From positions 1 to 35,780 of IMG/VR virus record IMGVR_UViG_3300040960_002556: a stretch of 35,780 nt of DNA; one strand, 5' to 3'. The notes beneath the pieces were generated by a model. It did not search any database, was not told the DNA's origin, and saw only the letters and a list, made by a program, of their open reading frames with translations. Numbering within the stretch: the stretch's first letter is position 1; each line of letters opens with the position of its first letter. Positions 23,691-30,547 of the stretch are shown here, one piece after another. The stretch comes from a virus. The position numbers were made by a program, and so were the translations under genes.

Positions 23691-25401
23691 GGAATCCCCC
23701 TTTAAGCTCTCGACGGAGAGCGATTTCAATCGCGTGCTCAATCCCGAAGAATCCGAGCGAGATCATGGTGAGAGCTCCGTCGGATAGAAGCTGCTCATTG
23801 ACTCCGCGCACTCCCCAGCGCGCGACCTTCTTATGACGGAGAGCGTGTGAGATCTTCGTCGCGTAGTCAGCTCCAATCGTGTTGTGGATAACGCCCGCGC
23901 CGAGCTCTTGATACTCCTCACCGATCCGACCAGCGAAGCGCTGCTTGATCTCTGTGAACACTGAATAAGCGGCATTTAGGAAAATGCACCCGTCGGGATA
24001 CTCTCGCCCAGGCGGAACCCAATAACCGACACTATCTTCCTCGTGATATCCATCCCATCGCCACTCTGGAAATCCGGTCTTTCTCTTTCGGTTGTCATGA
24101 CCGGGCGGTGTTTTGTTTTGGCCGGTGACGCCTTCGAGCTCGCCCTGCTTTGGCTTGGCCTTCTTCGCTGCTGTCCTCTTCTTCGCGCCGCCTGGACCGA
24201 GGACATCATTAAATCGATTGCCGTATTCGCTCGCGAGGCGCTTCCGATACTCGTCGATCTCTAGATTATTCGCCTTCTCCGCGATGAGCTTCCGTTGTTC
24301 GTTCAGGAGATACTCTGGGAGATTCGCTCGGAAGTATTCGCCGAAGGTGGCGAAGTCGGGAGCCTCATGAGTGTCGCTATTCTTGAGAGCGGTTCGCGCG
24401 GCGTTCTGAGTCAAACTGCTATCTTTGACCACGATATAAAGGCGAGACCAGATACTCTTTTGATGGATGCCAAAAGCCCGCCATGTCTGCGGATGGCTCC
24501 TGTGCTGGAAGAGTTCCCCCTTATTTTCAAGCGCTATAAAACCGCTCCCGAAGCTATACTGTCTCATGCTCTTATTGAACTTCAGTAAGAACCATTCGAT
24601 CGACACTTGGTCATCTCGGACCAAAAACCCAGAAGACTCGATATACTTTTCGTCTAAGCCAGATAGACTCTTGACTAGGTCGGTCATTTGATTGTCGCGC
24701 GATTCACCGTATGCGAAACGCGAGATCTGTATAGGTACAGTTAGCTCTTTGTACCTCCTCGACAAATATCTACTGTATTCCTCCTTGGAGGCTCTTTCTT
24801 TTAAGATCTGCGGATTATAAGTGTCCTCAAGCTTCTTGTTCCCCAAGAGCAGGACAGCGGATCCGCTCGCGTGATTCCAGTCTTCTCGCAAGAGACGAAA
24901 GTCGACCCCATACTCGTAGCCCACTTCTTCATAGTACTGATCGAGGGGTAGAACTTCGACGACGTCCTCTTCTTCGTCCACGAACTCGCGCGCACCATAG
25001 ATTCCAGAGCGCTGCTCATGAAGCCAGACCATCGCGCCTGGATCGTCTTCGGAAGTCCATGAGACGAAGACGACGCCGAGCTTGTTCCAGGGGATCGTCG
25101 AGGTCTTCGCGCCGATCCCATAGTTCTTGTCGACTCCGACCTCTTTCCCGCTTGAGGAAAACTTGTTTAAGAACTCACCGAGCTCCTCGACGCTCATCCC
25201 CTTGCCATCGTCTTGGATGAGGAAGCGCTTCACCTTATACATCTCGAAGCCCTGCCTCTCATAAGAGATCTTGATCTTCGAGGCGCCTGCTTCGATCGAG
25301 TTCTGGACGAGCTCGCGGACGAACTGAAACTTGTCCGAGTCCGAGTAGATAATGTCGACGAGATTATTCACGCCGGCCTTGCCGATACGCATATCTCCCA
25401 T
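23683..25401 (-). CDS. GHKL-superfamily ATPase of unknown function, 572 aa
   Basis: Residues 20-110 carry the Bergerat ATP-binding motifs: an N-box with Glu30 and Asn34 (FVRELVQNSIEAGASKIKI), G1 with Asp64/Asp65, Gly66 and Gly68 (IQDDGKGM), and G2 around 94-100 (YGIGAKTS). This resembles Hsp90, MutL, MORC and gyrase-B ATPases, which clamp on ATP binding. The middle includes an arginine/serine switch-like region (NAARTALKN), and the linker at about 395-430 is Lys/Pro-rich. The C-terminal 140 residues are unlike known nuclease or protease domains that I recognise. It heads the SSB operon. Possibilities include DNA processing or defence interference; the role is unknown. Confidence 0.75.
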   Translation of the reverse strand: MGDMRIGKAGVNNLVDIIYSDSDKFQFVRELVQNSIEAGASKIKISYERQGFEMYKVKRFLIQDDGKGMSVEELGEFLNKFSSSGKEVGVDKNYGIGAKTSTIPWNKLGVVFVSWTSEDDPGAMVWLHEQRSGIYGAREFVDEEEDVVEVLPLDQYYEEVGYEYGVDFRLLREDWNHASGSAVLLLGNKKLEDTYNPQILKERASKEEYSRYLSRRYKELTVPIQISRFAYGESRDNQMTDLVKSLSGLDEKYIESSGFLVRDDQVSIEWFLLKFNKSMRQYSFGSGFIALENKGELFQHRSHPQTWRAFGIHQKSIWSRLYIVVKDSSLTQNAARTALKNSDTHEAPDFATFGEYFRANLPEYLLNEQRKLIAEKANNLEIDEYRKRLASEYGNRFNDVLGPGGAKKRTAAKKAKPKQGELEGVTGQNKTPPGHDNRKRKTGFPEWRWDGYHEEDSVGYWVPPGREYPDGCIFLNAAYSVFTEIKQRFAGRIGEEYQELGAGVIHNTIGADYATKISHALRHKKVARWGVRGVNEQLLSDGALTMISLGFFGIEHAIEIALRRELKGGFLG

Positions 25402-25444
25402 GTTGTAACCTGTCTCCAGCCTTGCGCTGGACTATGTTAAGTGA

Positions 25445-25476
25445 GCCGCTCCGCCTTAGTGCAGAACCGGAGCGGC
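25445..25476. promoter_or_regulatory. 9-bp GC-rich inverted repeat in the divergent control region
   Basis: Perfect arms GCCGCTCCG (25445-25453) and CGGAGCGGC (25468-25476) are separated by 14 nt. Neither side has a T-rich run, so a simple rho-independent terminator is unlikely. It lies in the leader of the GHKL gene and could form an RNA hairpin or be an operator. Confidence 0.5.
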
Positions 25477-25487
25477 CTCTAAAATCT

Positions 25488-25532
25488 CGGTTGAGATCGC
25501 GACAGTGATCTAACGAAGAATGATCTCAACCG
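25488..25532. promoter_or_regulatory. 11-bp inverted repeat between GHKL ATPase and thyX
   Basis: Perfect arms CGGTTGAGATC (25488-25498) and GATCTCAACCG (25522-25532) are separated by 23 nt. The right arm lies where the -35 region of a TATATT -10 (25548-25553) for thyX would be. The arrangement fits an operator with two half-sites serving both divergent genes. No other feature occupies 25402-25576. Confidence 0.55.
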
Positions 25533-25576
25533 CACATCAATTAACACTATATTAAGACGAAGAAAGCAAGGCGAAA

Positions 25577-26257
25577 ATGGAGCTCGACATCTACGGCGAC
25601 GGGATCGGCCTGGTTCAGTACATCGATCACATGGGAGACGACCGAAGAGCCGCCGCGTCAGCGCGCGCATCTTTCGCGAGGGACATCGAAGAGCGACCGG
25701 TCGAGGACGATCAGAAGCTGATCTTCTTCTTGCTCCGTCATGGTCATACGACACCTTTTGAGCACTCGTCGATCACGATTCGGATGACGGTCCCGCTCTT
25801 CGTTCGCGCCCAGATTTTCAGGCATAGGACCTTCTCGTTCAACGAGCTCTCTCGCCGCTACACTTCAGCGGAGCTCCGCTTCTGGTCGCCTCGCGAGCTC
25901 CGCGCTCAAGCCAAGAAGAACCTACAGTGCTCCTCCGAAGAGGTGATCGACGATCCAGCTCTTCTGGAGAGCTTCGCCAGGCATAACCGCGCGAGCCGAG
26001 ATCTCTACTATGACCTGATCGGGAAAGGTGTCGCGAGGGAGCTCGCGCGGTCGGTTTTGCCCGTGAGCTCATACACTGTTTTCTGGATGAGTGGAAACCT
26101 GAAAAACTGGCTCAACTTCTTTCACTTGCGCCTTGCACCCGACGTGCAACCGGAGACGCGCGAAGCGGTAGAAGCAGCCTTTCAGATCGTCGAATCACTC
26201 TTCCCGATGACGACTAGCGCTCTTCGGGAGCAGGGATATCTGAAGGCCCCAAAGTGA
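25577..26257 (+). CDS. thyX: Flavin-dependent thymidylate synthase, 226 aa
   Basis: The ThyX signature RHRTFSFNELSRR (residues 82-94) is intact, and the flanking conserved blocks FFLLRHGHTTPFEHSSI, ARSVLPVSSYTVFWMSGNLKNWLNFFHLR are present. The enzyme makes dTMP from dUMP with FAD, NADPH and methylene-tetrahydrofolate, supplying thymidine for phage DNA. The length is normal. It is alone on the plus strand, divergent from the GHKL gene, with AAGG before the ATG. Its 3' end overlaps the small minus-strand gene at 26214 by 44 nt. Confidence 0.95.
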   Translation: MELDIYGDGIGLVQYIDHMGDDRRAAASARASFARDIEERPVEDDQKLIFFLLRHGHTTPFEHSSITIRMTVPLFVRAQIFRHRTFSFNELSRRYTSAELRFWSPRELRAQAKKNLQCSSEEVIDDPALLESFARHNRASRDLYYDLIGKGVARELARSVLPVSSYTVFWMSGNLKNWLNFFHLRLAPDVQPETREAVEAAFQIVESLFPMTTSALREQGYLKAPK

Positions 26258-26462
26258 TCGCCTCCGCGTCTCGTCGATCCATTGGCTGGAGCGCTTCGCA
26301 TAGTTCGATGACGCGGTCGAGGTATCCGGTCGGCGCATCGAGTGACAGACGCTCTTGGACCTTGCGGAGCTCCGCGCGCGCTCTATGCAGCTTGGCGGAG
26401 TGACTAGGGAGATAGATCGAGATCCCTTGAGCTTGAGCGGCGAGGATCCGATCGTCACTCAT
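26214..26462 (-). CDS. Hypothetical protein, 82 aa
   Basis: The ORF MSDDRILAAQAQGISIYLPSHSAKLHRARAELRKVQERLS... is helical and charged, without membrane segments. I choose ATG 26462 because it overlaps the 3' end of the terS-like gene by 8 nt, a coupling arrangement; the frame is open further upstream but antisense-like in composition. It overlaps the 3' end of thyX on the other strand. It may be a terminase accessory protein by position. I do not recognise a family. Confidence 0.6.
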   Translation of the reverse strand: MSDDRILAAQAQGISIYLPSHSAKLHRARAELRKVQERLSLDAPTGYLDRVIELCEALQPMDRRDAEAITLGPSDIPAPEER

Positions 26463-26880
26463 CGTCGCTCTCCTCTTCGTCGGTCTCGCGGAGCTGCGCG
26501 AGCATCGACAGCACCTCTTTGGTCCCGTCGCTCTTCTGCTCCTGACTGATCTGGATCTCTCGCTTCTCGCTCCAGCGATCAGGGTGACGCCTGGCGAGTA
26601 GCCACGCCGCCGCGCGCCAGTCACCTGACGAGCCTTCGAGCGCCGCGCGCCTCATGACGGTGACGAGCGAGACCTCCGCCAGCGCTTGAGCCTCGCGAAC
26701 CTCGACCGCGAGCTTAAGGTGGAGCTCCGAAGCGTCGGGCTCTTGGGATCGCCTGAGCCAGTTTCGGAGAGTCATCCGGTGAATCCCCGCCGCTTCCGAA
26801 GCAGCTTCGAGGGAGACGCCTTCAGCGAGTCGTCGGCAGATCGTATCGATCGCCTCTTCGGTCAATTTGCTCGCCGGCAT
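26455..26880 (-). CDS. terS: Terminase small subunit-like protein, 141 aa
   Basis: The N-terminal half is a homeodomain-like helix-turn-helix: KLTEEAIDTICRRLAEGVSLEAASEAAGIHRMTLRNWLRR (residues about 5-45). The middle fits small terminases: ALAEVSLVTVMRRAALEGSSGDWRAAAWLLARRHPDRWSEKREI. The C-terminus is acidic (RETDEEESDDE). Such proteins recognise the packaging site and stimulate TerL. I start at ATG 26880 (MPASKL), with a GGGG tract upstream; ATG 26916 would add 12 residues. It is 5 kb from terL and downstream of dnaB, an unusual separation. Confidence 0.75.
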   Translation of the reverse strand: MPASKLTEEAIDTICRRLAEGVSLEAASEAAGIHRMTLRNWLRRSQEPDASELHLKLAVEVREAQALAEVSLVTVMRRAALEGSSGDWRAAAWLLARRHPDRWSEKREIQISQEQKSDGTKEVLSMLAQLRETDEEESDDE

Positions 26881-27147
26881 AGCTACCCCGCGCGCGCGCG
26901 TTGATTGATAAAACACTTCTCCGGAGTAGATTCTCTCTCATGAACACCCTTTACTCGCCCGCTGGGAAAAGTTGATAGACAACTGGACCCTTAAGGGTCG
27001 GTTAAGGAACCGGAGAAGCGCCTTATAATAAGAAACGCCGCTTGCCCTTGTAAAGAGCTCGCGGCGCCTCCGATCACACATACATCGATTTTCAGGTCCG
27101 TCAGGGTTTGAAAATGTCGACTCTCGTCGACTCGATGAGAGGTCAGG
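26881..27147. other. Noncoding gap between dnaB and terS with two palindromes and a hairpin
   Basis: No ORF in this 267-nt gap looks real. It contains GACCCTTAAGGGTC, a perfect 14-bp palindrome (26986-26999), followed at once by the small hairpin CGGTT-AAGG-AACCG (26999-27012). On the minus strand a CGCCGC/GCGGCG stem (27066-27061 with 27041-27036) is followed by TTTCTTATTAT, a weak terminator for dnaB. The palindromes could be an operator for terS or part of the packaging site. Confidence 0.5.
27024..27066 (-). terminator. Weak candidate rho-independent terminator after dnaB
   Basis: Read on the minus strand, a six-base-pair stem CGCCGC (27066-27061) with GCGGCG (27041-27036) and a 19-nt loop is followed by the T-rich TTTCTTATTAT. 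The stem is short and the loop long, so efficiency is doubtful. Confidence 0.35.
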
Positions 27148-28473
27148 CTACCACCCGTTCTTCTCGTAGTCACTCGAATAATAGTCGACCGCATAGAAGC
27201 GGACGGTCTCACCAGAGAAGGCGAGCTTCGTCGTTCCGGTTCGTCCGCTTCGGTTCTTTGCGATGATCACCTCGGCGAGACCCTTATCCTCACTCTCTTG
27301 GTGATAGTATTCGTCGCGATAGACAAAGAGCACCATGTCGGCATCTTGCTCGATTGATCCGCTCTCGCGCAGATCAGAGAGGAGAGGTCGCTTGTTAGGT
27401 CGACTCTCGACGCCGCGATTGAGCTGACTTAAGCAGATCACTGGACAGTCGAAGTCCTTCGCGAGCTCCTTAAGCGATCGCGAGATCTCGGAGACCTCTT
27501 GCTCTCTAGATCGGCGCGCGCCCTTCTTGCTCCCTCCCATGAGCTGGAGATAGTCGATGACGACCATCCCGATCTCGATCTGTTTACTCTGGAGGAGTCG
27601 AAGTTGACCCTTGATATAGCTGACGCTCGATCCCGCACTGTCATCTACCCAGAGCTTGTTATCCTTGATCGACTCCGCCGCGCTGACGAGGTGGGGGATC
27701 TCGTCGGTCTTGACCGTCGCCTCGTCGATGCGCTGGACGGAGACGCCAGAGTAAGAGGAGAGAAGGCGCTGGCCTATCTGCTTCTTTGGCATCTCCAAGC
27801 TGAAGAAGGCGACGTGCTCCTTGAGAGAAACGGCGCTTGCGATGTTGAGCGCGAGCGCAGTCTTCCCCATCGCGGGACGCGCGGCGAGGATATAGAGCGC
27901 GCCTGGCTTGAAGCCGCCGATGGATTTGTCGAGGGAGGAGATCCCGCTCTTTAAGCCGGTCGTCTCTCCGCTCTTCTGGATCCGCTCGATATCGTCGATC
28001 GCCTCTTCGACGGGTCCGCTGATGAGCTCGAGGCCGTTCCGGTTTTGATGTGAGCTCGCGCCGAGAGAGAGGAAGGTCTCTTGAGCTTTCGCGATGAGCT
28101 CTTCGTTCTCGACGTCTCCCTCGGTGAACCATCCCGCGACCTGATGAATCGCCGCCTCGATCTGGCGCCGCGTTCCGCTCGTCTTGAGCTTGTCAGTTAG
28201 ACCGCTTGTCCCAATCGGGATATGAGACGCGACCTGAAGAAAGCGCTCCTCATTTACTTCGCCCTTGCTTTGAAGGTGGGAGAGGACGTCGGTCGCATAG
28301 GTCGGCTTCCCCTTCTCGACGAGCTCCCCGATCGCTCCCCAGATCTGGCGATGAAGCGGGTCGGTAAAGTCAGCGGCGGAGAGAGTCGCGCGCGCCTCAA
28401 GATAGCCTTTGATGTCGACCATCGCGCCGCCGAGAAGCGCCGCCTCTGCGTTTAGCTGATGAGTGTTGCTCAC
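27148..28473 (-). CDS. dnaB: Replicative DnaB-type helicase, 441 aa
   Basis: The protein has the DnaB N-terminal helical domain (EAALLGGAMVDIKGY, DFTDPLHRQIWGAI) and the RecA-like domain with Walker A ARPAMGKTA (near 199), GFKPGALYILAARP, FFSLEMP, Walker B VVIDYLQLM and the CLSQLNRGVESRPNKRPLLSDLRESGSIEQDAD motif. It unwinds DNA ahead of the fork. The start is a GTG; that at 28473 overlaps the loader stop as GTGA, and another GTG lies one codon upstream (28476). It forms a loader-helicase pair with the DnaC-like gene. Confidence 0.95.
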   Translation of the reverse strand: MSNTHQLNAEAALLGGAMVDIKGYLEARATLSAADFTDPLHRQIWGAIGELVEKGKPTYATDVLSHLQSKGEVNEERFLQVASHIPIGTSGLTDKLKTSGTRRQIEAAIHQVAGWFTEGDVENEELIAKAQETFLSLGASSHQNRNGLELISGPVEEAIDDIERIQKSGETTGLKSGISSLDKSIGGFKPGALYILAARPAMGKTALALNIASAVSLKEHVAFFSLEMPKKQIGQRLLSSYSGVSVQRIDEATVKTDEIPHLVSAAESIKDNKLWVDDSAGSSVSYIKGQLRLLQSKQIEIGMVVIDYLQLMGGSKKGARRSREQEVSEISRSLKELAKDFDCPVICLSQLNRGVESRPNKRPLLSDLRESGSIEQDADMVLFVYRDEYYHQESEDKGLAEVIIAKNRSGRTGTTKLAFSGETVRFYAVDYYSSDYEKNGW

Positions 28474-29312
28474 CACTGCACACCCTTCGAGCGCTGGCTC
28501 TTGCCGGTGAAGTGATGAACTAAGCGCTTTCCTTCTGTCCCTTCGATGAGTCGGTCCTTGATCCGTCTATCGAGGAAAGAGCCTAAGCGCTCCCATCCGA
28601 TATCAGTGGCGAGGACGAGCGCTTGTCCAGATTGCCAGGCATGGTGGAGGAGTTCGTTGATGGTTGCCTTCTCCCAGTCGGTCTGGCGCCCATAGCCGAT
28701 CTCATCGAGGAAGAGAGCTCTTGAGCCGGTGACGCGCTCGACCCGCTTATGCGGATCGTCAAAGCCCGCCTTGACCTTAGAGAGATAGTGAGGTTGGGAG
28801 ATATAGTTCACCCGCATCGATCCGCCTTGAGAGATCGCCGCGAGATAGGCCATCGCATAAAGAAGGTGAGTCTTGCCGGTCCCTGGATCGCCGACAAGGA
28901 TAAGAACTTTACGCTCTCCCTCGGAGAGAGCCTTGAGGAAGTATTCAACTTTCCCGACGAGCTCTTGACCTTCGATCTTCCAGTCATAGTTCGCGTGATT
29001 CTTTTCGGCTGCCTCGACTGGCAGCTTCATAGCCTTGATCGAGGAGAGACGCTGGTTGGCTTTCCCGCAAGGACAGAGGCGAGCGCATCCTTGGTTAGCT
29101 TTGAAGTGAAGGCCGTTCTCGGAGCGAATACAGTCGCTCTTGCAGTTAGGGAGAAGATCGACCGTGGTGATCTCCTTTCCCCTGATCACTTGCTCGACCA
29201 AGCGAGAATTAGGAACTACTCCATCCACAGCGGGACACGGTGGCCGATTGTCCGGAGCGTTCTTAGCGAGAGCTTTGAGGGTGTCGAGTGTTCTTTGTAG
29301 ATCCAGATTCAT
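28470..29312 (-). CDS. DnaC-like helicase loader ATPase with cysteine cluster, 280 aa
   Basis: The AAA+ core has Walker A GDPGTGKT (141-148), Walker B ALFLDEIG (199-206), and ATDIGWERLGSFLDRRIKDRLIEG with the usual sensor and arginine positions. Upstream is a cluster of Cys57, Cys61, Cys76, Cys80 and Cys82 (CKSDC, CARLCPC) that could bind zinc. It would load the DnaB helicase at the origin. It lies between the initiator-like gene and dnaB, and its stop overlaps the dnaB start. Confidence 0.85.
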   Translation of the reverse strand: MNLDLQRTLDTLKALAKNAPDNRPPCPAVDGVVPNSRLVEQVIRGKEITTVDLLPNCKSDCIRSENGLHFKANQGCARLCPCGKANQRLSSIKAMKLPVEAAEKNHANYDWKIEGQELVGKVEYFLKALSEGERKVLILVGDPGTGKTHLLYAMAYLAAISQGGSMRVNYISQPHYLSKVKAGFDDPHKRVERVTGSRALFLDEIGYGRQTDWEKATINELLHHAWQSGQALVLATDIGWERLGSFLDRRIKDRLIEGTEGKRLVHHFTGKSQRSKGVQW

Positions 29313-29323
29313 CGTCGGGCTCC

Positions 29324-29857
29324 TTAGTAGTTCTCAAGGAAGTTCATGAAGTCGTCGAAGCGGTCCTCTTCTTGGCTCGCGCGCTGTTTGGGTCGACTTG
29401 GATTTGAGAGGGAAAGAGAAGAGGGAGAAGTAAGAGAAGTATTGTGGTCCGTTTTCGGACGGGGGGTGGTCTGTTTTCGGACGGGGGGTGGTCCGTTTTC
29501 GGACGGGGGGTGGTCCGTTTTCGGACCGGTCTGTTTTCGGACCGGTCTGTTTTCGGACCGGTCTGTTTTCGGCCCAGTCACTTCTGACCGGACCCAAGCT
29601 GACGCGTCGAAGTAGTCCCCCTGGATGAAGCCGAGCTCTTCCAACTTCTTCTTGGTCTTCTTCGCTGCGGTCTGCCCTCGACCGATGGTGCGTCTGATAT
29701 GCGCGGCGATCACTCCTCGGCACTTGAGCCGTCGAGTATTCCAGTCAGTGTGATAATAGAGCTCGATTGCTGCGCAGCGCTCTAGCGGGTTCAAGCGCAC
29801 GTCTTGAAGGATTCCTCTTATATGCTCCTCGACTGGAGCGTAAGGCGGACTAGCCAT
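29324..29857 (-). CDS. Replication initiator-like helix-turn-helix protein, 177 aa
   Basis: The product begins MASPPYAPVEEHIRG. Residues about 15-85 look like a winged-helix DNA-binding domain (LNPLERCAAIELYYHTDWNTRRLKCRGVIAAHIRRTIGRGQTAAKKTKKKLEELGFIQGD). Residues 95-145 are low-complexity (TGPKTDRSEN, PVRKQ) and arise from an iterated DNA sequence. The C-terminus (EEDRFDDFMNFLENY) is acidic, perhaps binding the helicase loader. I choose ATG 29857 because GGAGG lies 4 nt upstream; ATG 29896 is in the operator. It precedes the loader and helicase, like lambda O before P. Confidence 0.75.
   Translation of the reverse strand: MASPPYAPVEEHIRGILQDVRLNPLERCAAIELYYHTDWNTRRLKCRGVIAAHIRRTIGRGQTAAKKTKKKLEELGFIQGDYFDASAWVRSEVTGPKTDRSENRPVRKQTGPKTDHPPSENGPPPVRKQTTPRPKTDHNTSLTSPSSLSLSNPSRPKQRASQEEDRFDDFMNFLENY
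29445..29574. repeat. Seven iterons inside the initiator gene: candidate replication origin
   Basis: Units 1-3 have a 22-bp period (29445, 29467, 29489) and each contains GTYYGTTTTCGGAC followed by a G tract. The fourth (29511) lacks the G tract, and units 5-7 follow at 16-bp spacing (29527, 29543, 29559). The core GTCCG-TTTT-CGGAC is itself a dyad. Neither 22 nor 16 is a multiple of three, so the units are translated in shifting frames, implying selection on DNA rather than protein. Next to it, 29401-29441 is a nearly pure purine run on the plus strand, which could be the unwinding region. This is analogous to lambda ori in gene O. Confidence 0.75.
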
Positions 29858-29889
29858 CCTGCCTCCTTTCATCTCGTCCTCTTTTACTG

Positions 29890-29915
29890 TTGACATACCG
29901 TTAAGCGTAAGTCAA
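29890..29915. promoter_or_regulatory. 26-bp palindromic operator between divergent early units
   Basis: The sequence has dyad symmetry TTGAC-n-TAC-nn-TTAA-nn-GTA-n-GTCAA, centred on TTAA. It includes the -35 TTGACA of a plus-strand promoter (29890-29895) whose -10 CAATCT (29913-29918) is 17 nt away, and a matching TTGACT on the minus strand. A repressor bound here would block both transcription units. The adjacent ribbon-helix-helix gene is the obvious candidate binder, by inference. Confidence 0.65.
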
Positions 29916-29946
29916 TCTGTTTGAGAACAAGAAAGGAGGCCCGCTG

Positions 29947-30117
29947 ATGGCCATCAAGAAGCTCGTTTCAATCAACTTCGATCCGGAGACGCTCGCGCTC
30001 CTCGACTCCTTCGTGGCCAAGCGCCGCGCCGCTGGCGAGGAAACCTCTCGCTCTCAAATTGTCCGCAAGCTCTTGAGAGCTGCTATCGCGATGGAGAACG
30101 CCCGCTATGAGCATTAA
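29947..30117 (+). CDS. Ribbon-helix-helix (Arc/CopG-like) regulator, 56 aa
   Basis: The short ORF encodes MAIKKLVSINFDPETLALLDSF..., a clear ribbon-helix-helix: strand KKLVSINF, helix DPETLALLDSFVAKRR, turn with Gly30, second helix TSRSQIVRKLLRAAIAM. A strong AAAGGAGG precedes the ATG by 7 nt. It is the first gene of the rightward early block, next to a 26-bp palindrome, so it probably represses its own promoter and perhaps the replication promoter. Its stop overlaps the next start by 11 nt. Confidence 0.8.
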   Translation: MAIKKLVSINFDPETLALLDSFVAKRRAAGEETSRSQIVRKLLRAAIAMENARYEH

Positions 30118-30343
30118 GACTTTCTTCGCGTTCCCCGCTTGGGTGATGCCCGACGAGGCGATCGAGGCCGCTTCACAGAACTTCCCATTTAATCCAGCCG
30201 GTGACGACTTCGCGGTCGTCGTACATGGCGAGTGTCATAACTGCGATCACGTCGGCGCTTGGCCGGTCGACCTCGAGGTCGGCGCTAACAACAACCTGAC
30301 TTGCTTCGCTTGCGCGGAGATCATTGAGGAGAGTGCATCATGA
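30107..30343 (+). CDS. Small zinc-ribbon protein, 78 aa
   Basis: The product contains a two-knuckle cysteine pattern, GECHNCDHVG (Cys43, Cys46) and LTCFACAE (Cys66, Cys69), spaced about 20 residues, typical of a zinc ribbon. The N-terminal half FFAFPAWVMPDEAIEAASQNFPF is hydrophobic and aromatic. It overlaps the ribbon-helix-helix gene by 11 nt and the next gene by ATGA, so it is co-translated. The role is unknown; early phage zinc-ribbon proteins often alter host enzymes, an unsupported guess here. Confidence 0.7.
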   Translation: MSIKTFFAFPAWVMPDEAIEAASQNFPFNPAGDDFAVVVHGECHNCDHVGAWPVDLEVGANNNLTCFACAEIIEESAS

Positions 30344-30540
30344 ATCGTTACGAAGAAGAGAATGGCCCATTCTGCTCAACAGATCTCCGACCTCTTCGGA
30401 GCCAGACCCCAACAGACGAGTGGGTCCGTCCCGCTCCGCTGGTCGAGAATGACCCCTCACTTGTCGAGCATATCGCTGGCGCTCTTGTCGTCGGCGTCGT
30501 CATCATCGCGACCGTCGTCGGTCTTCTTCTTCCCCTGTAA
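30340..30540 (+). CDS. Single-pass membrane protein, 66 aa
   Basis: The N-terminal part is polar (MNRYEEENGPFCSTDLRPL...) and the C-terminal about 22 residues are hydrophobic (IAGALVVGVVIIATVVGLLLPL), making a tail-anchored-type membrane protein with most residues cytoplasmic. It begins on the ATGA of the zinc-ribbon gene. Early-region small membrane proteins are common, but I do not recognise a family. Confidence 0.65.
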   Translation: MNRYEEENGPFCSTDLRPLRSQTPTDEWVRPAPLVENDPSLVEHIAGALVVGVVIIATVVGLLLPL

Positions 30541-30547
30541 ATAAGTA

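Noticed and set aside
25445-25476. Rho-independent terminator for either divergent unit
   Set aside because: There is no T-rich tract on either strand after the stem, and it lies at gene starts, not ends.
29445-29574. Short direct repeats resembling a CRISPR array
   Set aside because: Units are directly contiguous, with no variable spacers, and period changes from 22 to 16 bp; they fit iterons instead.
29334-29723. Second minus-strand ORF (129 aa) through the iterons
   Set aside because: It is open only because the repeat reads in all frames; upstream part is Arg-rich nonsense and lacks a start signal.
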